Origin: Collinsella sp.
GTDB taxonomy: Bacteria > Actinomycetota > Coriobacteriia > Coriobacteriales > Coriobacteriaceae
Reading direction: 5' to 3'
NCBI GenBank assembly: GCA_018373675.1
Contig: JAHAGQ010000012.1
Coordinates: forward strand, 1 to 59,892
DNA length: 59,892 nt
Each line of letters begins with the position of its first letter. Position 1 is the first letter of the stretch. A model generated the notes under the pieces. It was given only the letters and a program-made list of their open reading frames with translations, was not told the DNA's origin and made no database searches. The translations under genes were made by a program, and so were the position numbers. Shown piece after piece: positions 1 through 7,173 of this stretch.

Positions 1-210
1 TTCTCAAGGTGCACGCTTTGCGGCTCATCCGGTCCGACCGGGCCGCGCGGCAAGGAGATATATTGCCAGACCGGAGGGGCGCCGCGGGCGGGAATCTGGC
101 ACTCCATATTTTGTTCACAAACGAATATGTCCCTCAGTCGCGTCCCTGAGGTTATAACTGAAGCATTGGCTTCTGATATTGGCGATGACCAGCTGTTTTA
201 TGAGTATTGA
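1..210 (+). CDS. Possible 3' end of a truncated CDS (unrecognised)
   Basis: The first plus-strand frame is open from the window edge to a TGA at 208-210. The 69 residues include paired Cys (CTLCG near the start and two further Cys) and end in an acidic, hydrophobic stretch finishing DQLFYEY. The translation looks protein-like but matches no family I recognise. The start lies outside the window. It is in the AT-rich end next to the TraX gene and could be part of a mobile island, or chance. Confidence 0.3.
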   Translation, partial: FSRCTLCGSSGPTGPRGKEIYCQTGGAPRAGIWHSIFCSQTNMSLSRVPEVITEALASDIGDDQLFYEY

Positions 211-321
211 GACATCGGTCATCTCTGGAGCGCCACTTTACTCCAAAAGCATCAGCTATTTGTTTCCCGTCGGTAAAAGGCAGGTTTTGTTCGCCAAGCG
301 TTCTTATATATAGAGAAGTTC

Positions 322-333
322 GGGTTCGAACCC
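322..333. repeat. T-arm-like 12-bp palindrome
   Basis: GGGTTCGAACCC is a perfect 12-bp palindrome identical to a tRNA T-arm core. The same palindrome followed by ATG is found at 1607-1618 beside tRNA-Lys, also just before a minus-strand terminator. No tRNA can be folded at this position, so it may be a remnant of a tRNA-associated element. Confidence 0.5.
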
Positions 334-345
334 ATGCACCGGCAA

Positions 346-376
346 CAAAAAAGCGATCAACCGGAGTCGATCGCTT
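346..376 (-). terminator. Rho-independent terminator
   Basis: Read on the minus strand, a GCGATCGAC..GTTGATCGC hairpin is followed by TTTTTT. It would end transcription coming leftwards from the TraX gene. The hairpin is related in sequence to the tRNA-Lys terminator at 1632-1662. Confidence 0.7.
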
Positions 377-678
377 TCTGTTCTATGGTGGAGCATCCAA
401 AGGATGTTTCCGAACTCACTTTCTCGCTGCCATTCATGCTGTCGAAGCATCGTTCGACCTCCGCAGTCCCATGTTTTGAGGATCTGCCGTGTTTATCACT
501 GCTATTAATGAGTGTGCGGAAGTGATCCTCATACAGATACGTGCGATCCGCCAGAGAACTGAGAAGCATCTTTCTGCAGCCCTCGTTGTCTATCCTCGCA
601 TCTCTCAGGTCTTCCGGAAATTCACAAGCAGTCTTAGGGTCAGTTTGTTTCTGCTTTCAGAGACTTGTTTGAGAGTTA

Positions 679-1476
679 TTAAAGACAGTTCAAAACAATA
701 AGTGAGACACCATAAAGCAGAGCAAGATGTGCCGGATAGAAAACGTAGAAGAAGTATTTCAGCTTCAGCCCTCGCTTGCCATTATAAAGATTGATAAGCA
801 GCAACGAAACGACCGCGGCAGCAACATCAGGATTAAATACATTAGCTGTAGCAAACTCAAATCCGCCGCCAACTATATGGCATGACGAAAGGAGCACTAC
901 GCATACTGCAGCAAAGAACATCTTGGCCTTGCTGTCGTGGAATAAATAGAATGCAGCCACAAGCAGAATGCCATACACGCCGCCATCTAGTTTAGTGTAT
1001 TCAGCTGCCAGTGCTATCAAAACAATCAGAGCAAATTCTGCGATGTGCCTCTTCCATTTTGAAAGACTTTGTATCTTTTCCAGAATAATCAAAAAGACCA
1101 AGGAAAGCAGGAGCTCACACATAACATTTTGTTGCCGAAGGTCGAATAGTTGCCCGGTTTGAACGAAATCGTATATGGGCTCCGCAATGATTGCGAAGAC
1201 AAGCATATTTCGCAGGTACTTCTTTATGTCATGAGTATGCAAAAATCCCTCAACTATCAAAAAGCAAAATAAGGGAAATGCAATTCTGCCAAGAACATGA
1301 AGCACATCCGAAGCCTCGCTTAGAATCGCCCACTGTTCGTCTGATATCTGATTGTACGATGCGTGAGTCATGATTCCATTGGTCAGGACGATCCTGCTTA
1401 CATGATCGAGAACCATCGAGATGGCCGCTATTATCTTTAATGTGCTGCCGCTAATTCCGTATCTATCTGTTTTCAT
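679..1476 (-). CDS. TraX-family integral membrane protein
   Basis: The 265-residue product has about eight hydrophobic segments and the N-terminal pattern SGSTLKIIAAISMVLDHVSRI typical of the TraX family. The family is named for the F-plasmid pilin N-acetylation factor; chromosomal homologues in Gram-positives are mostly of unknown role. The start at 1476 was chosen because it is preceded by AAAGGAAAAG. The longer frame would run through palindromic repeat DNA and the tRNA-Lys terminator. Base composition is clearly AT-richer than the neighbouring genes, and the gene lies beside a duplicated tRNA-Lys 3' end, so it was probably acquired horizontally. Acetyltransferase activity is not established from sequence. 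Confidence 0.8.
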   Translation of the reverse strand: MKTDRYGISGSTLKIIAAISMVLDHVSRIVLTNGIMTHASYNQISDEQWAILSEASDVLHVLGRIAFPLFCFLIVEGFLHTHDIKKYLRNMLVFAIIAEPIYDFVQTGQLFDLRQQNVMCELLLSLVFLIILEKIQSLSKWKRHIAEFALIVLIALAAEYTKLDGGVYGILLVAAFYLFHDSKAKMFFAAVCVVLLSSCHIVGGGFEFATANVFNPDVAAAVVSLLLINLYNGKRGLKLKYFFYVFYPAHLALLYGVSLIVLNCL

Positions 1477-1487
1477 TTCTTTTCCTT

Positions 1488-1620
1488 TCTTTGGGTGGGC
1501 CGTCAGGGGTTCAGCCTGCTTCGCAGGCGGCCGCTGCGGCGCTTTCGCGCCTTGCGCGCTGCGCTGGCAAACGCTCGCGCGTTTACTCAGCTCCGCGCCC
1601 CCCGACGGGTTCGAACCCAT
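1488..1620. repeat. tRNA-associated palindromic element (tRNA-Lys copy)
   Basis: A 133-bp element. Its left end, 1488-1512, is a 25-nt exact copy of 1669-1693, the 3' end of tRNA-Lys plus flank. Then follow a GCCTGCTTCGCAGGC hairpin (1514-1528), further GC hairpins, an AAACGCTCGCGCGTTT hairpin (1569-1584) and a right end CTCCGCGCCCCCCGAC followed by GGGTTCGAACCC. The same architecture and size recur at 10487-10624 (tRNA-Gly) and 49147-49285 (tRNA-Ser). No protein is encoded. Confidence 0.75.
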
Positions 1621-1631
1621 GAAAGGGCGAC

Positions 1632-1662
1632 AAAAAAGACGGCCAACCGAAGTTGACCGTCT
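1632..1662 (-). terminator. tRNA-Lys terminator
   Basis: On the minus strand GACGGTCAAC-TTCG-GTTGGCCGTC forms a 10-bp stem with a TTCG loop, followed by six T. It lies 15 bases beyond the mature tRNA-Lys end. Confidence 0.85.
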
Positions 1663-1676
1663 CAACAATCTTTGGG

Positions 1677-1749
1677 TGGGCCGTCAGGGGTTCGAACCCT
1701 GGACCTTGGGATTAAAAGTCCCCTGCTCTGCCAGCTGAGCTAACGGCCC
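1677..1749 (-). tRNA. tRNA-Lys (TTT)
   Basis: Read on the minus strand, a 73-nt cloverleaf has acceptor GGGCCGT/ACGGCCC, D-arm, anticodon loop CTTTTAA with anticodon TTT and T-arm CAGGGTTCGAACCCTG. CCA is not encoded precisely (the end reads ACCCA). It has its own promoter overlapping the upstream gene's stop and a terminator just downstream. A copy of its 3' end lies at 1488-1512. Confidence 0.95.
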
Positions 1750-1758
1750 GCGGGTGGC

Positions 1759-1787
1759 ATTGTACCACGGTCTGGGACTATTCCCAA
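1759..1787 (-). promoter_or_regulatory. Candidate tRNA-Lys promoter
   Basis: On the minus strand TTGGGA and TACAAT are separated by 17 bases, with the -10 ending 9 bases before the tRNA. The -35 lies inside the 3' end of the aminopeptidase gene. Confidence 0.55.
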
Positions 1788-3058
1788 CTCCATTGGCCGT
1801 TCTGGAAAATCACAACTTCACGTCCATCAGGCGTAATGCCCGTAATATCGATGTCGTCCGTGCCGATCATAAAATCGACGTGCGCGCTCGAGACGTTAAC
1901 GCCATGCTCCAGGAGCTCTTCCTTGGACATGTCGTACCCACCCTCGATGCATTCGGGGAAACCGACACCTAGCGCGAGATGGCAGCTAGCGTTCTCGTCA
2001 TAGAGCGTGTCATAGAACAGAACGCCGCTTTCGCGGATCGGAGTGTTCTTGGAAATGAGCGCGACCTCGCCCAGATGAGCGGCACCTTCATCGGTGTCAA
2101 TAATGCTCGCAAGCGTCGCCTTGCCCACACGGGCATCGTAGTCCACTACGCGGCCGGCCTTGAACTTAATCCAAAAATCGTCAACCTTGTTACCGTGGTG
2201 AATGAGCGGCATAGCCGAATACACGATACCGTCGGCACGCATACGATCAGGCGAGGTGAAGACCTCCTCGGTGGGGATGTTGGGGAAGAAGGGGTGTCCA
2301 TCGGGCGTCTTACCCTTGCCGCCGGCCCACTCGTGACCCTTCGTCATGCCAATCGTCAGATCGGTTCCATTTGCCGCGGTGTAATGTAGGCGGTCAAAAC
2401 GATTGTCGTTCAGGAAACGCAGGTTCTTTTCGAATGCCGCGTCATGAAGCTCCCAGTCGCTCTCCGGGTCCTGGCCATCGGCACGAGCGGTGTGCAGAAT
2501 CGCATTCCACAGCTTATAGATTGCAACCTCGTCGGCGTCTCCCGGGAACACCTCGTGTGCCCAAGCCACGACCGGAGCGCCGGCGATGCACCACGGATTG
2601 ATGTTGTAATCCAGTCCACGGCGGAAAACTTTGCACTGCGTGTTCTTTGCCTTAGAAGCTGCAGCGGGCTTAGCGGGATCGATGCCCTTAAGGGCGGCGG
2701 GGTCCGCACCCTCGATAAAGATAAAGCAGGCACCGTCCTGGGCCAGGGAATCCAGCTGCAGGCGCTTCCACTCGGGCGTCTGCTCAAAATAGCTTTTCTC
2801 GACATGCTCGTACGTGAGCCTCGTCACGGCATCATCGGCCCAGATGACCGTCACGTGGCCGGCGCCGGCAGCATAGGCCTCCGCGACCACCACGCGCGCA
2901 AACGGCGCGCACTCAACCGGAGACTGAACGACGACTTCCTGGCCGGGCTTAACGTTTACGCCCTTGCGGACAACCAGGCGCGCATAGTTTTTAATCTTGG
3001 GCTCCAGGGACTTCATACCCTCCAGGGCCTCTTCGACCGTCAGGGCAGCTCGAATCAT
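1778..3058 (-). CDS. M29-family metallo-aminopeptidase
   Basis: The 426-residue protein matches the M29 (AmpS/PepS, thermophilic aminopeptidase) family across its length. The N-terminal domain carries VVRKGVNVKPGQEVVVQSP and AGAGHVTVIWAD. The C-terminal metal-binding part carries FPNIPTEEVFTSP, LGEVALI, LFYDTLYDENASCHLALG and HVDFMIGTDDIDITG, which are family signatures for the dinuclear metal site. These enzymes release N-terminal amino acids from peptides in the cytoplasm. The start at 3058 was chosen over an ATG four codons upstream because GGAG lies six bases before it. The gene is monocistronic, followed within 30 bases by tRNA-Lys. Confidence 0.9.
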   Translation of the reverse strand: MIRAALTVEEALEGMKSLEPKIKNYARLVVRKGVNVKPGQEVVVQSPVECAPFARVVVAEAYAAGAGHVTVIWADDAVTRLTYEHVEKSYFEQTPEWKRLQLDSLAQDGACFIFIEGADPAALKGIDPAKPAAASKAKNTQCKVFRRGLDYNINPWCIAGAPVVAWAHEVFPGDADEVAIYKLWNAILHTARADGQDPESDWELHDAAFEKNLRFLNDNRFDRLHYTAANGTDLTIGMTKGHEWAGGKGKTPDGHPFFPNIPTEEVFTSPDRMRADGIVYSAMPLIHHGNKVDDFWIKFKAGRVVDYDARVGKATLASIIDTDEGAAHLGEVALISKNTPIRESGVLFYDTLYDENASCHLALGVGFPECIEGGYDMSKEELLEHGVNVSSAHVDFMIGTDDIDITGITPDGREVVIFQNGQWSWE

Positions 3059-3147
3059 GTGCCACTCCATCTATCTATAGAACAGTAAAAAGGCGCGCCG
3101 CAAAAACGACGTGCCTTATATCTTAGCGATAAGTATGTATGCAAACG

Positions 3148-3723
3148 CTACTTCTTCTTGGAGTCCTTCTTGTCCTCCTCGGCAGCTGCGCGCTCGATAA
3201 GAGCGTTGAGCTTGTTCTCGGACATGCCCTCGGCCTGCGCGCGGTACATGTTGCGCAAGGGACGAATACGAGCGAAGTCGTAGATAAAGTCACCTAGGAT
3301 GATGACATAGGACAAAACGATGCCGACCATCTGGACAGGGCTGGACACCATGCCTGCGGGAGCGAAGTACAGCGAGGCCCAAATTGCCACGACGAGCACC
3401 ATGCCAATGGCGAGCACAATCCACCAGATGCGACGGCGCTTGGTGTAGTCCTCGTCCTGCTTGAGGAGGATATTCGACACCGTATAGATGCGGTCCTCCT
3501 TGGCGCGCTGCTTAGCCTTGCGGGCGCGCTTCTCCTCTTTAGAGAGGCCCTCGAGGTTCTCGCCCTTCTCGAGCTCTTTGCGGCGTGCCTTAGACGAAGC
3601 CGGCACGACGCGAACGGAGCTCGCTGCTTGGCGGGCGGGCTTAGCAGATGCGGCAGACTTGCGCGCAACCCCGGTAACTTCGTGGGATTGCGTGCGCTTG
3701 TTCGTGGCGCTACGGGTACTCAC
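3148..3723 (-). CDS. Conserved small membrane protein of unknown function
   Basis: The 191-residue product has a strongly basic, Ala/Ser/Arg-rich N-terminal half (about residues 1-90, likely disordered or coiled), then two transmembrane helices (about 103-121 and 126-145), then a charged tail ending in DKKDSKKK. The GTG start immediately follows the purC stop (TAAGTG) and uses the AAGGAG within the purC end, so translation is coupled to purC. I do not recognise a family. The tail after the second helix contains an amphipathic helix, MSENKLNALIERAAAEED. Confidence 0.7.
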   Translation of the reverse strand: MSTRSATNKRTQSHEVTGVARKSAASAKPARQAASSVRVVPASSKARRKELEKGENLEGLSKEEKRARKAKQRAKEDRIYTVSNILLKQDEDYTKRRRIWWIVLAIGMVLVVAIWASLYFAPAGMVSSPVQMVGIVLSYVIILGDFIYDFARIRPLRNMYRAQAEGMSENKLNALIERAAAEEDKKDSKKK

Positions 3724-4611
3724 TTATGCGTTCTCCTTCATGCTTGTGAACTGGGAGCCCGTGATGATCTGGAAGGCCTCGCGATAGCGCTCGGACGTGC
3801 CATCGATGACCTCGGCGGGCAGGTGCGGGGTCTCCCCCGTCATATCCCAGTTGGCCTTGAGCCAATTGCGGACGAATTGCTTGTCGTAGCTAGGCTGGAT
3901 CTTGCCCTCCTCGTAGCTGGCAGCAGGCCAGAAACGGCTGGAGTCGGGCGTGAGGCACTCGTCGATCAGCGTGACCTTGCCATCGATGACACCAAACTCG
4001 AACTTGGTGTCGGCAATGATGATGCCACGGGTCGCGGCGTACTCGGCAGCGGCCTTGTAGATCTTGAGGGAAAGGTCACGAATCTGCGTGGCGATGTCCT
4101 CGCCCACGATCTCGCAGCAACGCTCGAACGAGATGTTCTCGTCGTGGTCGCCGATCTCGGCCTTCGTGGACGGCGTGAACAACGGCTCGGGAAGCTTGGA
4201 AGCCTCGGTCAGGCCCTCAGGCAGCTGGATGCCGCAGACGGTGCCGTTCTCGTCGTAGGTCTTCTTGCCCGAACCGGTCAGATAGCCGCGGACGATGCAC
4301 TCGATAGGAATCGTCTGGGCCTTCTTAACCAGCATGGCGCGGCCAGCGAGGTAGTCACGATACTCGGCAAACTCCTCGGGGAAATCCGCCGGGTCGATGG
4401 AAACGAGATGGTTGGGAACGATATCGGCAAACTTATCGAACCAGAATGCCGAGATGCGATTGAGTACCTCTCCCTTAAACGGAATCTCGTCGGGAAGAAT
4501 GAAGTCGAACGCAGAAATGCGGTCGGTGGCGACCATCAGCAGGTTTTCACCGGCATCGTAAATATCACGAACCTTGCCACGGGAATCCGGACGACGCTCC
4601 ATCGTTGTCAC
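3724..4611 (-). CDS. purC: Phosphoribosylaminoimidazole-succinocarboxamide synthase (SAICAR synthetase)
   Basis: PurC joins aspartate to CAIR using ATP in de novo purine synthesis. The 295-residue protein shows the family's GKVRDIYD nucleotide-binding start, ATDRISAFD, the IECIVRGYLTGSG block and the IADTKFEFG..LIDECLTPDSSRFW signature, so it is full length. The GTG at 4611 was preferred to the GTG three codons upstream, because the AAGGAG ends 8 bases before it while the upstream GTG overlaps that site. The downstream membrane protein is coupled to it. Other purine genes in the window (purB, purA, purD) are not clustered with it. Confidence 0.95.
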   Translation of the reverse strand: MTTMERRPDSRGKVRDIYDAGENLLMVATDRISAFDFILPDEIPFKGEVLNRISAFWFDKFADIVPNHLVSIDPADFPEEFAEYRDYLAGRAMLVKKAQTIPIECIVRGYLTGSGKKTYDENGTVCGIQLPEGLTEASKLPEPLFTPSTKAEIGDHDENISFERCCEIVGEDIATQIRDLSLKIYKAAAEYAATRGIIIADTKFEFGVIDGKVTLIDECLTPDSSRFWPAASYEEGKIQPSYDKQFVRNWLKANWDMTGETPHLPAEVIDGTSERYREAFQIITGSQFTSMKENA

Positions 4612-4720
4612 GTGAGTCACTCCTTACCTAAATACGACAGAAATGCGGGTTCTTTCCCGCATGTTTTCGCAAACTCGGAGCGGCAGGGACGCGGCCCCTC
4701 CTTCACCGAATAGCGAAAAG

Positions 4721-6286
4721 CTAGTGCTCCATTGTAGTAGATGCCGCGTCTGCCGTGTGCTCGCGGGGCAGATGAATTGTAAAAGTCGTACCCTTTCCAA
4801 GCTCCGACTCCACGGATATGTAGCCATGGTGACGCTCGACGATCTGCTTGGTCACGGCGAGGCCGACGCCCAGGCCGCCAGCTTCGCGGGCGCGGCTGGC
4901 ATCGGCGCGCCAAAACCGCCCGAAGATGCGCGACAGATCGTCCTTGGCAATACCGATACCTGTATCCGAAACGGCAATACTGACATGTTTGCGGTCACTG
5001 AGCACCGACACCACAACCCAACCGCCCTCGGGGGTGTAGCGCATGGCGTTGCTCATGAGGTTGATGACGCATTGCGTGATCATGTCGGGATCGGCTTCGA
5101 CGACATCGTCGTGCCCCTGGGTTTCATCTGCAAAGCGAAGACGAAGGTCACGGTCGGCAAACAGACGCTCCTGGCCGTTCACAATCGATCGCACGAACGG
5201 AACCATGTCCACCGGCTCAAGGTTGAGCGGAGCCGTGCTGTTTTCCATGCGCGACAGGTCGAGCATCTGCTGCACCAGACGAGCCAGGCGGCGCGTCTCG
5301 GAAGCAACGGTTTCCAAATGCTCATCGTCGGTGGGATACACGCCATCCTGCATGGCCTCGACCGTTGCGAGCATGGCCATAAGCGGCGTGCGAAGCTCGT
5401 GTGCAACGTCTGAGGTCAGGCGCTTCTCGTGTTTCATATCCTTCTCGAGCGAAGTGGCCATCTCATCGAAGGTCTCACCCAGCTGATCGATCTCGTCATC
5501 ACCGCGCAGTCCCGTGCGAGCCGACAGGTCGCCGTCACGGATTTGCTTTGCGGTACTGGTGATGCGATGAATCGGCTTGGTGAGCATGCGCGACACGAGC
5601 GATCCGATAACGACCGAAATGCAGATTGCAACAACCGCGGCGAGGGCCATGGCGTTAAAGGTCTTCTCCCTAAACGCAGAGTCCGCCTTGGTGAGCAGAG
5701 CGTCGGAGCCGATGGCCCACAGCTTTACCTGTCCGACATGCTCGCCGGAAGACGTTACAATCTCGACGTTAGCAACGCTATCGGAGTCGGTTGGAGCAGA
5801 CGAGACCGGGCTATGCGATGCCCTCTTGCCGCTCGTGTCGTCGGTCGTAGCCTGGTTTTCGCGTACATCGGCGGTGGCGCTTGCCGAGGGCCAGGAATCG
5901 TCATAAACGATCACACCCTTTTTATTGACGACCTGCATGCCCAGATCGTCGGAAACCAAACTCGACGTTGCGACCGTGCGCAGTTCTCCCGCGGTCCAAG
6001 AGCCGTTTTCCTCATATGAGGTCGCCAACTTCTCGGCAGCGGAATTTGCGATTTCGACGATATTGGAGCGTGTGTAATCCGAAAAGACCGTGCCCCACAC
6101 AACAGAGACAACGCCCACCAGCACCAATACCGTCATGAGCGATGTCAGAGCAAAAGCAAGTGCCATGCGCGAGGGATAGCTCATCGTTGGCCGTGAATCG
6201 GAACGAGGCGTGTTCCAACTAGCCTTGGAACCCGCCTCGCTCTCCTGCTTGTGCTTTTGTCCGATTTCAAAGCGCGCAGGTGTCAT
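4721..6286 (-). CDS. HAMP-domain sensor histidine kinase
   Basis: The 521-residue sensor kinase has a cytoplasmic N-terminus, a first transmembrane helix (about 41-66) and an extracytoplasmic sensor of about 140 residues with a Ser/Thr-rich segment. A second helix follows (about 211-231), then HAMP, then HisKA with VAHELRTP (phosphoacceptor His296). The catalytic domain has an N-box (INLMSNAMRYTPEGG), DTGIGI and GGLGVGLAV. It follows the response regulator by 11 bases and is surely its partner. The signal sensed cannot be told from sequence; the organisation resembles PhoR/BaeS-type kinases. Confidence 0.93.
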   Translation of the reverse strand: MTPARFEIGQKHKQESEAGSKASWNTPRSDSRPTMSYPSRMALAFALTSLMTVLVLVGVVSVVWGTVFSDYTRSNIVEIANSAAEKLATSYEENGSWTAGELRTVATSSLVSDDLGMQVVNKKGVIVYDDSWPSASATADVRENQATTDDTSGKRASHSPVSSAPTDSDSVANVEIVTSSGEHVGQVKLWAIGSDALLTKADSAFREKTFNAMALAAVVAICISVVIGSLVSRMLTKPIHRITSTAKQIRDGDLSARTGLRGDDEIDQLGETFDEMATSLEKDMKHEKRLTSDVAHELRTPLMAMLATVEAMQDGVYPTDDEHLETVASETRRLARLVQQMLDLSRMENSTAPLNLEPVDMVPFVRSIVNGQERLFADRDLRLRFADETQGHDDVVEADPDMITQCVINLMSNAMRYTPEGGWVVVSVLSDRKHVSIAVSDTGIGIAKDDLSRIFGRFWRADASRAREAGGLGVGLAVTKQIVERHHGYISVESELGKGTTFTIHLPREHTADAASTTMEH

Positions 6287-6297
6287 ATGTGATTTCC

Positions 6298-7020
6298 CTA
6301 TTTCTCGTCCGACTTATCGGTCTTGGCCGGAGCCTCGAAGCGATAGCCGACACCATGGACGGTGTAGAGCCACTTGGGCTTCTTGGGATCATCGCCCAGC
6401 TTGGCGCGAAGATTCTTCACGTGGCTATCGATGGTGCGCTCATAGCCCTCAAAGTCATACCCGAGCACTTTCTCGACCAGCTCCATGCGGTTATACACAC
6501 GGCCGGGATGGCGGGCAAGCGTGGTGAGCAGCTTGAACTCGGAAGCCGTCAGATCGACTTCCTTGCCCTCGACCAAGATCTTGTGGCCCGAGATATCGAT
6601 GACCAGATCGCCGAAGTCGAGTACCTCGACGGCGGGCTCGTCGGCCTGATGGGCACGGCGGAACAGAGCGCGAACGCGGGCGACGAGCTCGCGCGGCGAG
6701 AACGGCTTAATCAGATAGTCGTCGGCGCCGAGCTCAAGACCGATAATACGGTCCTCGATCTCGCCCTTAGCCGTCAGCATGATGATGGGGACATCCGAGG
6801 TATCGCGAATGGTGCGGCAAACGCGCTCGCCGGGGATCTTGGGGAGCATAAGGTCGAGCACGACCAGGTCGAACTGATGCTTCTCGAACTCCTCGATCGC
6901 GGACTGGCCATCGCCGACGCCCACAACCCAGTAGCCTTCGCGCTCGAGATAGGCAGCGACGGCGTCACGGATTGCCTTCTCATCCTCGACCAGCAGAATC
7001 TTTTTTGCATCTGAAGCCAT
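6298..7020 (-). CDS. OmpR/PhoB-family response regulator
   Basis: The 240-residue regulator has a receiver domain with acidic pocket VEDE, phosphoacceptor Asp56 (VVLDLMLP), conserved Thr (MLTAKG) and Lys (IKPFSP). A C-terminal winged-helix DNA-binding domain ends with the typical RTIDSHVKNLRAKLGDD and TVHGVGYRFE. The ATG at 7020 is preferred over a TTG seven codons upstream, because the AGGGGGG lies just before it. It is the first gene of a two-gene operon with the kinase at 4721-6286. Confidence 0.94.
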   Translation of the reverse strand: MASDAKKILLVEDEKAIRDAVAAYLEREGYWVVGVGDGQSAIEEFEKHQFDLVVLDLMLPKIPGERVCRTIRDTSDVPIIMLTAKGEIEDRIIGLELGADDYLIKPFSPRELVARVRALFRRAHQADEPAVEVLDFGDLVIDISGHKILVEGKEVDLTASEFKLLTTLARHPGRVYNRMELVEKVLGYDFEGYERTIDSHVKNLRAKLGDDPKKPKWLYTVHGVGYRFEAPAKTDKSDEK

Positions 7021-7074
7021 AACACGGCCCCCCTGTCTCAATTAGCTAAGAACAAGCCCATTTTAACGCACCTG

Positions 7075-7115
7075 AGCCCGCCAGATGCCGCTATGACGCG
7101 GCAGCTCGGCGGGCG
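7075..7115 (-). other. Hairpin between lipoprotein and response-regulator genes
   Basis: GCCCGCCGAGCTGCCGC pairs imperfectly with GCGGCATCTGGCGGGC in the 150-base gap. There is no strong T-run after it, so it could be a weak terminator for the upstream gene or a leader structure of the two-component operon. Confidence 0.35.
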
Positions 7116-7173
7116 GTACTCACAATTACAACGCGTTTATTCCCCTGTTGGCGCCTTTTTAACCCCTCTAAGC

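Larger units (their letters stand above)
211..678. other. Intergenic stretch without a confident gene
   Basis: This stretch of about 470 bases is AT-richer than most of the window. It holds a T-arm-like palindrome at 322-333, a minus-strand terminator at 346-376 and a short minus-strand frame (357-569) that I do not support as a gene. The segment 320-376 resembles 1605-1662 downstream of tRNA-Lys: both have the 12-bp palindrome GGGTTCGAACCC, then a short spacer, an A-run and a hairpin of related sequence. Confidence 0.5.

Noticed and set aside
380..440. Degenerate tRNA after the orphan T-arm palindrome
   Set aside because: TGGTGGAGCA resembles a CCA end, but no T-arm or anticodon arm can be drawn downstream.
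357..569. 70-codon minus-strand frame downstream of TraX
   Set aside because: The frame is protein-like in part, but its stop lies inside the terminator hairpin, no good ribosome site precedes it and no family is recognised.
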